From positions 28,657,963 to 28,721,962 of the forward strand of contig NC_091142.1 of assembly GCF_041381155.1 (NCBI RefSeq): DNA of 64,000 nt, written 5' to 3'. The notes beneath the pieces were generated by a model that did no database searches, had not been told where the DNA came from, and saw nothing but the letters and a program-made list of their open reading frames with translations. The stretch comes from Argopecten irradians. Its lineage: Eukaryota; Mollusca; Bivalvia; Pectinida; Pectinidae. Positions 12,725-24,714 of this stretch are shown piece by piece. A program made the translations under genes and the position numbers. Each line of letters begins with the position of its first letter. The first letter of the stretch is position 1.

Positions 12725-14550
12725 CCTGGATTACAAGTGAGGCCTCTGTATTCTTTTGAATCCACGGCCGGTTCCATCAAGAATTTCTACATTTTCCATA
12801 ACCCAGGAAGTTGCGCCTCCACCCCCCTGTAGTGATTAAATAATGCTAGTGTTAATGGATTTACTGCAAGGTTATTGAGCTTCATGGTTTATAATATCTC
12901 TAGTCTAACTTGCTTAATCGAGGCACCTTAGAAACAATACCGAGTAATTATTGTATTCTTTCGATAGCAAACAATTAGAAATTAGATAATTGGCTCTTTT
13001 GTCAACCTGGCATAAGATTAGCAATCGTTTCTGCATGGTTTGGATAGTGTTATATTATTGAATCATTTAAATCAGTGAAGAATTATTTTCTAACATATCG
13101 AAAAGAGTCTTAATATGTTAGACCAGGGCATATGTAAACTCTAAGAATTGCACATGATACTTCAAATTTCGAATTTCTATAATTTTATGTGCAAAAATAG
13201 TTTCAAAATATTTAATTTTTCTTAGGTCATGTATTCCAAGTTAAAACCTTTTTCACAGCTAGACCCTAGATAATGATAAAAATTACATTCCAATGTCTGT
13301 AAAGACAAGCATTTTATCAATTGCATCGTATATGAAAATAAAAGACTGATACCAAAAGAAGTTGACTGTTCTTGATGATGTTAAACAAAATATATAGTAA
13401 ATTAAATCCCTATTATTGCTCTCTCTTATAAATACTAAAAGAATCGTTTGAAATCAAATTAAAATGTTCCCCTTCAGGGTTAGCCTCCAGTTGCATTGTT
13501 CCATATGCATTTTCTAACTGATCAGTATCACGAACATAAGATTCTCCATAGGAAATGTTGAAATTAAGAAAAAAACTAACTTCCCTCAACTTCTGTAATG
13601 CTTTTCTAAAGTTAAGGAATTTCCTTAAGCTATGGAATGTTTGTGAAACTGGCCTCTGATGTATCTTAAGACATTAACAATTTAAAAGTTTGTTATAAAT
13701 TCCCCTTGGTTCATAGTTGTGCTGATTGCATATAAGGGCAAGTTAAAGGGCTGCCCGGTATACAGTCATCTTGAATTTCAATTGGGGTGATAGCTTTCAT
13801 ATAGTTTCCCTGTAAGTGGCAAACCTAGTTACTGGTACATTGTATTGCTCAAAGCGACAACTTTTGTTAGCTTACCTGACCAAAAGGCCAAGTACTTGTA
13901 TCCTGTAAGCTTATGGCACGGTGCAGAAATTATTTCTCAATACTAAGAAGCCCAGAGACATTCTACACCTATTGGGTACATGTTGGGAGGGCATCTAATT
14001 TTATTCAAATGAATTACCTTGACCTTTTATAGGGATATTATATTATAAATAAAAAAAAGTGAACACCTTTGACCAAGAACCGATATTTGGCTTGTGATAT
14101 GCCAGGCTTCCAAGTTGGTTTAAATGAATGAGTTTGACTGTCTTTTATAGTAAAATCTCCTTATTACTATAGTAAAACTATAATCAGGTAGCAAGCGAGC
14201 AATTTGGACCCTTGTTCAATAATCATGAACTTTTCTGTATCAAGAATTTGTCCAAGGGTTTCTGACATCACTTGGTCCAGTGACCTTGTTATTGGATGCA
14301 ATAATCAGAGGAAGAGAGATTATAAATTAGGCCTGAAGGATATGCTTTCCTTCCGTCTTCATTCAAAATTAAAGCAAGTTGGAGATTTATGAGATGAAAT
14401 AAATGACATTGAGTTTATGCCTTCGTTTGGTATTGTATTAAATCTCCTCTTTGGCCATCAATATAACTTTTCCCAAGTTAATATTGGTTTTAAGTTTGTT
14501 TTGGAAAGGTAGTGGACCTTTAAATATTTCCAATATAGTAAGCAGTTTTA
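12725..14550. other. Non-coding stretch between genes A and B (block 1)
   Basis: AT-rich, no splice-linked frames and no recognisable protein. Small open frames such as 14204-14392 recur in block 2 simply because the DNA is duplicated. Block 2 (38155-39970) differs by a few substitutions and short indels. I see no repeat family of note. Confidence 0.5.
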
Positions 14551-15001
14551 GGTCATTTGACCTATATAATCATGTTTGCCTGTCGTGCATAAACTTTCCA
14601 CATTTTGAGCTTAAGTTCCTCCTACCAGTGCAATTTGGCTAAAACTTGCCTGAAATGATCCTGACATGGTACCAAGTGTTATTTTTTGGGTCGATTCGAA
14701 ATCCAGGATGGCCTCCACAGCTGGCATCTGGAAAACATATTTTGAACTTCTGAAGTTCTACTAGTGCGATTTGATCCTGACATGGTCCCGACAAAGTGTT
14801 ATTTTTCGGGTTGATATACGAAATCCAAGATGGCCTCCACAGCTGCCATCTTGAAAACACATTTTGAACTTCTTCTCAAGTTCTACCAGTGCGATTAGAT
14901 CCTGACATGGTCCCGACAAAGTGTTATTTTTATTTTGAAATCCAAGATGGCCTCCATGACACCATATCTTACTTTTCTATGACTGTTGCCATGGCCTCTT
15001 G
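14551..15001 (+). mobile_element. Helentron-like (pearl/HINE-type) element, short copy, block 1
   Basis: It starts after TA with GGTCATTTGACC, matching the start of the intact element at 48710 (GGTCATCTGACC), and shares its next stretch (ATCATGTTT..CGTCGTGC). The body has about three units of ~120 bp around CCTGACATGGT and AAATCCAAGATGGCCTCCAC. It ends ..CCTCTTG, like the other two family members, but the subterminal repeat and hairpin are deleted here and kept in block 2 (40298-40330). It is non-coding. Confidence 0.6.
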
Positions 15002-15127
15002 TTTCTACCATTTGTTATGGCCTTTAAAACCCACAATGGTTGGTTGATTTTGCTTCGGGCTCCCTTGTATTTTGTGTGCATGGTGAAGGAAACCAAAATG
15101 TTCCTTTTTCGTCATGGCCTATTTTTA

Positions 15128-16767
15128 GCCCACCATCATTAGATGGTGGGCTATTCAAATCGCTTTTTGTCCGTGGTCCGTGGTCCGTCCGTTCCGTCCG
15201 TCCGTCCTTCCGTCCGTTAACATTTCTTGTTACCGCTATTTCTCGGAAAGGGCTGAAGGGATCTTTCTCAAATTTCATATGTAGGTTCCCCTAGGGCCCT
15301 AGTTGTGCATATTGCATTTTAGGACCGATCGGTTAACAAGATGGCCGCCAGGCCGCCATCTTGGATTTTGATAGTTAAAGTTTGTTACCGCTATTTCTCA
15401 GAAAGTGCTGAAGGGATCTCTCTCAAATTTCACATGTAGGTTCCCCTAGGGCCCTAGTAGTGCATATTGCATTTTGGAACGGATCGGTTAACAAGATGGC
15501 CGCCAGGCCGCCATCTTGGATTTTGGTAGTTAAAGTTTGTTACCGCTATTTCTCAGAAAGTACTGAAGGGATCTCTCTCAAATTTCACATGTAGGTTGCC
15601 CTAGGACCCTAGTTGTGCATATTGCATTTTGGGACGGATCGGTTAACAAGATGGCCGCCAGGCCGCCATCTTGGATTTTGGTAGTTAAAGTTTGTTACCG
15701 CTATTTCTCAGAAAGTACTGAAGGGATCTCTCTCAAATTTCACATGTAGGTTGCCCTAGGGCCCTAGGTGTGCATATTGCATTTTGGGACGGATCGGTTA
15801 ACAAGATGGCCGCCAGGCCGCCATCTTGGATTTTGGTAGTTAAAGTGTGTTACCGCTATTTCTCAGAAAGTACTGAAGGGATCTCTCTCAAATTTCACAT
15901 GTAGGTTGCCCTAGGGCCCTTGTTGTGCATATTTTATTTTGGGACCAATCGGTCAACAAGATGGCCACCAGGCCGCCATCTTTGATTTTGATAGTTAAAA
16001 GTTGTTACTGCTATTTCTCAGAAAGTACTGAAGGGATCTCTCTCAAAAAATTTCACATGTAGGTTTCCCTAGGGCCCTAGTTGTGCATATTGCATTTTGG
16101 GACCGAACGATCAACAAGATGGCCGCCAGGCAGCCATCTTGGATTTTGATATTTAAAGTTTGTTACCGCTATTTCTCAGAAAGTACTGAAGTTATCTCTC
16201 TCAAATTTCACATGTAGATTCCCCTAGGGCCCTAGTTGTGCATATTGCATTTTGGGACGGATCGGTCAACAAGATGGCCACCAGGCCGCCATCTTGGATT
16301 TTGATAGTGTAAGTTTGTTACCGCTATTTCTCAGAAAATACTGAAGGGATATGTTTCAAATTTCATGTGCTGGTTCCCTTTGGTCCCTAGTTATGCATGA
16401 TACATTTTGGGACCGATCGGTCAACAAGATGGCCGACAGGCCACCATTTTGAATTTTGATAATTGAAGTTTGTTAACGCTATTTCTCAGAAAGTACTAAA
16501 GTGATCTGTCTCAAATTTTATATGTAGGTTTTCCTAGGATCTGCATATTGCATTTTGGGACCGTTCGGTCAACAAGATGGCCAACAGGTTTTTGACAATT
16601 GAAGTTTGTTAGTGTTATATATCTCAGAAAGTACTGAAAAGATCTTTCTCAAATGTCATATATAGTAATATGTAGTAAAAATTTGAAAGCAGAGAAAAGA
16701 TCCCTCTTTCTATTGTCAGACGTAGATCATTCTTTGGTGGGCGCCAAGATCCCTCTGGGATCTCTTG
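15128..16767 (+). mobile_element. Helentron-like element with ~155-bp satellite core
   Basis: Present only in block 1; block 2 has an empty site (GGCCTATTTTATAGTGC). It is flanked by TA on both sides. It starts with a hairpin (GCCCACCATCA / TGATGGTGGGC type, 15128-15151). An inverted copy of the first 8 bases (TGGTGGGC, 16735-16742) lies just inside a 3'-terminal hairpin (AGATCCC..GGGATCT, 16747-16763), and the element ends CTTG. Between lie about ten tandem units of 155 bp (starts near 15231, 15386, 15541, 15696, 15851) containing TACCGCTATTTCTC and AAGATGGCCGCCAGGCCGCC. Asymmetric terminal repeats, a 3' hairpin and core satellites are the hallmarks of non-autonomous Helentrons such as mollusc pearl elements. 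Confidence 0.75.
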
Positions 16768-17860
16768 TATAGTGCTACAGTGTATCTGGCTGAAACATAC
16801 CCCTTCTGGTCTAATGCTGACAATAAGCCACATCAAGGCCTCCTAAATACAACAAAAACAGAAACTCCCACAAAATATTTATTCTTTACAACTGCAAAGC
16901 TAATGATAAAACAATGAAGTTCATGATTGATGCAAATGGACATTGTTAAACAATCAATTTAAAAGATGCATGAAAAATGCTTTGACATTGAAAATGTTTT
17001 ACATTAATTGTATGATGAATTTCACAAACCATGCATTGTTAAAAACTAAAATTTAAAACAAAAACAAGGAAAATTGGGATTAAAATATTGCATGAAATGT
17101 TTTCCAGTGGAATTCATAGATTATTCTCCACAGTTTCTCACCAAATCCTTCCTTCCATCCATCCACAAATCCTTATCTTCTTATGCTGATGTAGTGTACC
17201 GGTACATGTATGTACATCTCACATCTGTGTCCAAACTTTGCTACTCGATAGCTCTTGGTCATTGTAAAAGATATGCTATAAGTATCTCTATAATATGAAC
17301 ATTAAAACAAAATAAAAACTGTTAGTATCAACTTTAAAGCTCGGACAAAACTGAAATAACAAATAATCAAAGCAATGCTGTTCGACACCAATGTATGCAA
17401 ATAAAACTTTTTTTATTATCCTAAAATACCTTCCATTCTACTGTATTGAAAACAAAACAATTTGTATGGAAAAAAAAACAGACTAAGGGGCGATAACTCG
17501 CTACAGGTTGCCATTAATACTGCTGTACAATTTTTTTCTGCCAATATAAGTCAGATTGGATGAAAGAAAAAGTTTTCTTCAAAATTTTCTAAGAGTAAAG
17601 CATTTGACATTTGAATTCTAAAAAAAAATTACTATAGCACAAAACCCCCAATTATACAAATTGCCTTCCTTCCTAAAACCAAATTGTAGACAAGTTTTCT
17701 ATTGAGGGTATTCCCATTAAAAAATACAAGCATTTCTAATGACCATCCCTTTGTTATACAACTTATTTCATGGGGACATTACATAACCATCAAGGACTCC
17801 CTCCTATCTTCTACCTTTACTTTTACATCCTATAAATCAACAAAAGGTCAAAATAATTTG
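16768..17860. other. Non-coding stretch
   Basis: AT-rich DNA shared with 40450-41546. The 74-aa frame at 17074-17298 is unlike any family I know and lacks splice context. No structured element seen. Confidence 0.5.
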
Positions 17861-18490
17861 TAGAATTGTCCAACTCCATTCGGTCCATGCATATATCCAT
17901 GATTATCCATTAACCTTTGAAAAAACATTTCCTCCAAACTCCATTCGGTCCGAATCTGTACACATTTCCAATTTTTTGGAACATCAACGTTTTTTTTTAA
18001 AACAAAATCCTCCAAACTCCATTCGGTCCTGTCCCTCCCATATCCATTAACCGGTTATTTCAAACTCTATCAATTTGGTACAAAACAAAATAATAATTTC
18101 TCAAAAGGGCAGTCCAAATTCCAAATTTTCCAATATTTAAAGTAATCCTACATCATTCCTCCAATCTCCATTCGGTCCTATTATATCCATTTCTTTCCAA
18201 ATAAGGGAGAAAAATCCTTATATTTTCCTCCATCGTCATTCGGTCCTAATTCCAAAACAATTCCAAAATATTTCCATCCTTATTTTATTTTTCCATTATC
18301 TCCATTCGGTCCTAAGGTTATATCCATTACATTTCCAATTTTCCATACTTTTCCAAACTACTTCCAATTTTTAAGGCAAAAATCTTAAAACTTTAATATC
18401 CTCCCATCTCCATTCGGTCCAAAATCCATCTTTTATCCAACTTTCCTATCATAAATCCATCCAATCCAATAAATATCCCATTCCTTCCAA
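17861..18490 (-). other. GGA-rich tract with repeated GGACCGAATGGA motif, downstream of gene B (block 1)
   Basis: On the minus strand (sense for gene B) I count about 55 GGA in ~630 nt against two TCC, where chance at this base composition would give about five. Within it seven copies of a 12-mer, plus-strand TCCATTCGGTCC, lie at 17875, 17940, 18018, 18167, 18236 (one base shorter), 18301 and 18409, spaced 65-150 bp with unrelated sequence between. It starts about 1.7 kb past the gene B stop. It is conserved in block 2 at 41547-42176. Confidence 0.7.
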
Positions 18491-20161
18491 CTTCAAAACC
18501 TTAATTGTTGAAAAATACAAAGAGATACATTTTAATAAGTGAAACAAAATAATGACAAAGCGATTGTTGAAGTAATATGCACAAATAATTACATTACAAA
18601 TTTCATCAATCTATCTTTTATCTTTAATATTATTAATATGTATCATTTTGTCACCTTTCCATCTTGATAAAATAGCAAATTAATTCCGTCTCATTTTAGG
18701 ATGTTCAATGTTTTTATTTTATAGTACTGAACACATATATATATATATAGCTGAATTTTCGTTGATATCATAATTTCTTCCTATTATAAACAGCAGCGAT
18801 ATAAAATGACATTAGATTCTTATCTCCCTTGATTAGGAAAGATAATCAAATAATTGATGTAATTTCAAGCAAATCAAACCTTAATTACATACATTGTCAT
18901 TCATATCCAGCATTTCTGTTCAACAAGCTTTGACTTAATTGACAATCACCAGATCATTCCCCAACAATTACCAACATTTAACTCCCGACACTTTACAAAA
19001 GTAACAAATGAAAACTTCTGTTTTTAATAAAACCTGAATGGGTTGATTTACTTTGAAAGAAAACTACTATTAATCCTTTATGTCCAGATTTCTTTTCATA
19101 AATGATAATAATCAATAATAATGTTTATTTCAAAATTTGTTACTTTCAGAAATGAGTTTCAAATACATTCTCACTCATAAAGGATACCTCATCCCTGAAA
19201 TCCTGAAAATAACTTTTGAAATTGCTATAAACCCGATGACACATCAGTGAAATTAAAATTACATAAAGGAAATAACTTGTCTGAACACAACAAAAAAATC
19301 AAACTAATGATACATGAAATAATTTTGCATACTAAAATCACCTCCAATGTAATGGATGTCTGGAGTAAAATGTCACTGCCTGCCTCCATCTTATCCCATT
19401 GGAAGCGACTGACTCCAGGATCCCTAACCACAATGGACGACCTTTGGCCATGTGATCGACAGCTGGACTGTTAACTCATGACTGTATAAGAAATATTAAT
19501 AGTGAAATATCGTACAAATTCTTTTTGTATTAAATTAGGAATTTCATAAGGCACTCCTCCCAGGCAAATATTTTCTGAACAATGGCTTTGTTTTTAATGA
19601 AGTTGAAAATTTTATCTAGAAATACAATTACTCTAAGGATAAACATTTAGGAAAAGTCGAAGAATTTTGTGTTTCCCCTTGTGACAGCATGCAGAACAGA
19701 GCACTTTATATGATAAATTTGATATTATTGTTATCAATAAAGCCTTGCATATCAATAACATAAGCTTAAATATATTCCGTCAATGGCTTTCAAAATAAAC
19801 AGAAACTTCTTCCCATATTTGATTTTTTATGAGCCAAATGTATATGAATGTAAGTTGGATGGGGTGTCTACAGAAAGACTTTTGAAATATAGGCCAATTG
19901 TATTGATTGCATCATTATAAGACATTTAGCAAGAGACTACACTTTTTGGATATGAATGGTGGTGATGAAATCTTCATTGACATTCAAGAAATGAGTATAT
20001 ACAAACTTAATTAAAATCAACAAAAAATTGATAGTCTTTATGAATTACAACAGTATTTCGATACAATGATTCTGTTTTATTACCGACAAAAAAATGGTTT
20101 TCATGACGTTACAAAATAACCACACCAACTTAATGTGGAAATGATACAGATGACAGACCAT
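18491..20161. other. Downstream region / possible 3' UTR of gene B
   Basis: No protein-coding signal. A minus-strand AATAAA lies at 20076-20081, about 80 nt past the gene B stop, so a short 3' UTR is possible; a longer transcript would be needed to include the GGA tract. The 94-aa minus frame in block 2 (42833-43117) is shorter in block 1 because of an indel, which argues against its being a gene. Confidence 0.45.
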
Positions 20162-23100
20162 TCAGGAACGTGACCGTGATCGTCTCCTTCGCTGTTGTAC
20201 AGAGGAATAATCTGGTGATCCTCTGCTCGGTGATGACCTCCTTCTGCGAGGACTGCGGCTTAAACTGCGACTGCGGCTTCGTGAATATCGATTGCGACTG
20301 CTGCTGCCACCGCTACTGTAATTCTCTTTCACACGAATGTAGGACACTTCACCCTGAAACATCAGAACACAAAACATCCTAAAAATTAAAAAAAAAGTCA
20401 ATGTTTTGTTCTCTCAAAGTACTTTTCGCAGCAGAAATAAAGTTAAACAAATAGAAAATCTTTCAATATACTGTAATTGATGAGGAAAATTACGGAAATT
20501 AGATAAGTTCAATAATTTGATATCTCTTGAATCTTTAGGTGAGTGGCGTATCAAATTATTTAACATGTACATAAATAATAAATTTCATATTACATAGCAA
20601 TGAGTGTAAGGTTTTATTTTGCATTGCATATCTTTAGTATTTATGGAAATGAAGACAAAATTTCGTTTTTTATTAACTTTTGTACAGCTTGAATATTATA
20701 TGATATTACATTCAGTAACTATTCATTATAAAAGAATGATAAAAATATTGTTCCATCTTGCATGACAATTGTGCAACATCATATATGTGATGTCACAAGT
20801 GTTATTACATGTGAACATGTATGGCTTATAGTATTTATGACAATAATATTTTTGACAATCACATGGCTGTCAGAAAGGCCAATTATGTTGATAACAAAAA
20901 GTGTTTCAACAGTCTTTGAGTGTGGAGCATGTTAACAGAATTTAAATATCTCTGGTTTTATTTTTACCTCATGAGACCTAAACTTTGAGTCATCAAGGTT
21001 TTGTACAGCATACTGCATATCTTCCTTGCGTAGGAACTCAACCACACCAGTACCATCCTTGTATGTGTCTGCATAACACACATCTCCTGCTTCACGCATA
21101 TGGTCCTTCAAATCCTGCCAGCTGCCAGAGCCAGGAAGTCCTGAAAATATTGAATCAAAATGTCAATATCAAAGCTCCGCACTGCTATATAGATATCATA
21201 ACAAAATTTAAATGGTCCTTTCCATTGCATGATGGGAAATAATTGATTAGTGCATATGACCCAAAATTAATCATCTCAAGGCTGATATTTGCGTATCAAA
21301 AATTTACCATAGCACTTTTTAATAATTGACACATATTTTTTTTTTTAAATACCATGCTCAACAATTTTTGTAAGATTTTTTAAGGTGACTGAGTCCAGAA
21401 CACTAATTTTCAACTTTTGATGAGCATGTGTACAAAAAATATAAAGGGTTCTCAAAATTTTGATGAATCTAGGACTCATCTAGACAAGTTCCGTAAATCA
21501 TTGGATCACGATGCTCTAATACCTGAAACAAGGACTCTATACTCTGATCTTCTGGAGGGTGGGCCTCGACCACCACCACCCCCACCACCACCACCACCTC
21601 CACCATACATTCCTCTTCCACCACCACCTCCTCCTCCATAACTTGGGGGACCCCTTGCTCCTCGCGGGAACTCCACTCTTAGAGTATATCCATCGTAATT
21701 GTAGCCATCCCTTTTTCTTACAGCATCTTCGGCATCTCTGTTGGATAATCAAATTTGTTGAATTATGAACAAGTGACTTCTTAAAAGCATTTAAATTTTG
21801 TTTGTCAATCATGTCTATCCTCTTTCTTTATATATATATATTAAGTCTCATTTGCAAGTGATTGAACTCTGTGAGTAATATAAACTGCACGATGTGGCAT
21901 TTTACCTGGGGTTTTTTTTTATATGAAAATATAACTGAAACAAAAATGTAACCATCATGCGGAGGGGCATTGCCATTAACCAAGGTCGGGGGAAAGCACT
22001 AACTTGCATATTATAGGCAAACTATACTCCCATAACATTAGAGTCGACTGGTCAGCCGTTTTTTTTATCGGACGTTACTTTGCTGACTGATGACTCTCAT
22101 TTCCGAAGGCCTATTTCTTTGATGCAGCTTCCGTCGTCGAATGAAGTCAGAAGGAATATATTTATAGCTCGAACATAGATAACATTGATGTGTACTTACT
22201 ACAGTTTAGGTATTAATTATAAAATCCTTATTATCAAGTAAAAACCATAACTTGGGGCCTCATAAAATAGTATTTTAGCGGATTGGATATGATGGAATCC
22301 TTTCCGTAACATTTTGACCTGGTTTTAAATATGGCGGCTGGTTACTACAAAAAAACCGAAATGTGAATTAAGCGGGCAGAATACAAGTAAAAGTAAAGGC
22401 AGATCAGGCGTTTTGGGGACTATGCAATTCGTTTTTTTCTATTTACTGGCCGGATTGCTATTAACATGAAGTTTTGTCTGGGTCATGGAAGTTTACGTTA
22501 GAAGATGTAAATATTTGTTTTAGATGGATTTTACGGCTTATTTTGTCAAAGTACTTGTTAATCTATGAAAAAGAGGTAGGTATTTGACATTGATGACGAT
22601 TTAAATATGATTTAAACGTTTTTTATTGTCACAATCCAAACTTTGAAAATGTTACCCTCAGCATCGGGTAAATGGCCTATCGGAAGTTAGAGGTTAGACA
22701 CGACGTAATGTTCCAAAAGTGTCTCGTCGTGCTATACCTCTAACATTGTTGGAGTAAGGATAACCAAACAAAGGGTACTAGAGAAAGTACTCCAACAATG
22801 TTAGAGGTATAGCACGACGAGATAAAAACAATAAAAAAACGTTTAAATCATATTTAAATCGTTATCAATGTCAAATACCTACCTCTTTTTCATAAATCAA
22901 CAAGGTTTTTGACAAAATCAGCCGTAAAATCCATCAAAAACAAATATTTACATCTCCTAACGTAACCTTTCATGACCCAGACAAAACTTCATGATGAAAG
23001 CGATCCGGCCGGTAAATAGAAAAAACGAATTGCAAAGTCCCCAAAACGCTTAATTTGCCTTTACTTTTACTTGCATTCTGCCCGCTTGAATTCACATTCC

Positions 23101-24376
23101 GTTTTTTGTAGTAACCAGTCGCCATATTTAAAACTAGGTCAAAATGTTACGGAAGGGATTCATCAATTCTAATCCGCTATAATACTATTTTATGAGGCCT
23201 CAAGTTATGGTTTTCCTATATAAATGGGATAATTAATACCTAAACTGTAAGTACACGTCAATGTAATCACTGTTAGAGCTATAAATATTGATATTATTGC
23301 ACTTTTCATTCCGCCTTCATTTGACGTCGGAAGCTGCATCAAAGAAATAGGCCTTCGGAAATGAGAGTCGACAGTCAGCAAAATAATGTCTGATAAAAAA
23401 AACGGCTGACCAGTCGACTCTCATGTTATGGGAGTAGGTTATCCTCTACCAGAATAATCCTAGCTTTTAAATATGATTGAACGTTTTATATCAATTAATT
23501 GTCACAATCCAAACTTTGAAAATGTTAACCTCAGCATCGGATAAATGTCACTAAATAATATATGTGCGTATGGAGAGAAAAATATCTCCACTAGCGATGT
23601 GTGCCAGTATAGTAAACACTGCAGTTGGATTATTTCTGGAATAGATCCTTACAAGAGGTAGGTCAACCTGACTTGATTTTCGAGAATAAAGTTTAGAAGG
23701 CTCGAGTAGGGATTCTGACGAGAGACATCTATCAAACGTCCGACTATAAAAGAGTCTCGAGACGGAATCTCAATAGAGATTAATTAGAGTATTGTATTGT
23801 ATCATCTCCACATTAAATACTTTCTAACGTGCAAATGAATCTCATTTTTATATATTGTGTACTGTTTCATAGTAAATAAATGCTACTCGAGAAAAAAATT
23901 TGTGAAAAGTTCATAATGAATCATCTTTATCGATTTTTAGTAACAAATCCATACTCCAATAGGGGTAAAATACTCCAGTTTGCGTAAAATAGATTAATAC
24001 GTAAGTTAGTGTTACCCGACCTGTAACAATCCACCTAGTAACATTTTACATTAAATCAATATCGTTAATGAATACTAGACTACTGGGTCAGCGTCTAACG
24101 AAGTACGCTCACTAGTCGTGCGTTTCTTTGAATGCAGAATGACATAAACCACTTATTATGCCTATCGAAGAAAAAAAATCGATCACAGATACAACACGTG
24201 CGTACCTCGGGTCTTCAAAACTCTACAAAGGCAAATGGCGGTCCACGTCTATTTTTCAACTCAATATAACGAATATTTCCATATTTTGTAAATAAATCTT
24301 CTATATCTCTTTGTCTAACATCGGGTGGTAGATTTCCTACATATATTCTTGAATCAGAACTGCTTCTATAAGACAT
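20162..24376 (-). pseudogene. SRSF1: SRSF1-type SR protein gene B, block 1 copy with frameshift
   Basis: Four exons on the minus strand: 24206-24376, 21523-21737, 20968-21140 and 20162-20353. They carry the same RRM1, glycine linker, SWQDLKD RRM2 and RS tail as the intact block 2 copy. Exon 1 has one extra A in a run at 24217-24220 (four A on the plus strand against three in block 2). This turns the codons after VEF into TGA, ending the protein after about 53 residues, inside RNP1's strand. It also has Ser instead of Ala at residue 9 ([11 protein letters not shown]). Exons 2-4 remain open with intact splice sites. Either this copy is recently dead, or the extra base is a homopolymer sequencing error and the gene is functional. 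Intron 1 holds a 1.4-kb foldback element. It is transcribed head to head with the dynein light chain gene. Confidence 0.85.
22025..23436. mobile_element. Large foldback element, ~650-730-bp arms
   Basis: The ends are inverted copies starting TACTCCCATAACAT and continuing AGAGTCGACTGGTCAGCCGT; the arms run to a centre near 22757-22786 (GTACTCCAACAATGTTAGAG and its mirror). The left arm carries ~80 bp (around 22640-22720) missing from the right arm. A segment of the left arm (AAACTTTGAAAATGTTA, CAGCATCGG) is repeated in direct orientation just outside the right arm at 23470-23550. It sits in gene B intron 1, with no coding capacity. Block 2 retains only the left arm. Confidence 0.8.
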
Positions 24377-24606
24377 TTTGAGTGCAAAACTGATATGGTT
24401 TCCTGGATTCTGAAGTCAATGGCTGCTTGGGTCTGTGAAAAGCTTGATTTGTAGGACACGAAACCAAGCGTATGAACGAATTTTCCGACGAGGTGACTTC
24501 TGGGATGATATACGCTGCTAAAGATTTAACAGTATTTTAGCCAATAAACGAAAAGCAAGCAACCAATGAAATATCGTGGTTCAGCGTCCTTGTGGATACG
24601 TTGCTA
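24377..24606. promoter_or_regulatory. Shared divergent promoter, gene B (-) and DYNLL (+), block 1
   Basis: This ~230-bp interval separates the gene B start codon from the candidate first exon of the dynein light chain gene. Two CCAAT boxes lie at 24541-24545 and 24563-24567 on the plus strand; there is no TATA box at a convincing distance. The interval is almost unchanged in block 2 (47736-47965). The divergent arrangement matches what I recall for human SRSF9/DYNLL1. Transcription starts are not visible from sequence. Confidence 0.55.
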
Positions 24607-24714
24607 ATGTCAGCACCATCGGAAAGCATCATTCGCAGAACCGAAGCCCGCGAAGCACCTGGAGTCGTCAACATCACACGGAGACGAAGTTCACTAAAGA
24701 AATATCATAGAAAG
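24607..24714 (+). other. Candidate 5' UTR exon of the dynein light chain gene (block 1)
   Basis: It ends in a strong donor, ATAGAAAG|GTATGT at 24714/24715. The dynein light chain ATG at 27176 follows a strong acceptor (CCCCTTTATTTTCCAG|CACA, exon from 27172), so a 2.46-kb 5' UTR intron is the simplest reading. The first base of this exon is unknown. If transcription starts at or before 24607, an ATG there opens a 36-codon frame that is out of frame with the DYNLL start after splicing, a possible upstream ORF. Confidence 0.4.

Noticed and set aside
15128-16767. CRISPR-like or regulatory tandem array
   Set aside because: Units are contiguous 155-bp satellites inside an animal mobile element; there are no short repeats with unique spacers.
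20170-20382. Plus-strand 70-aa cysteine-rich frame ([11 protein letters not shown] type), also at 43856-44068
   Set aside because: It is the antisense of the RS tail exon of gene B: Arg/Ser codons read backwards give Cys-rich peptides.
21417-21641. Plus-strand proline- and histidine-rich frames, also at 45648-45999
   Set aside because: Antisense of the glycine-rich linker exon of gene B.
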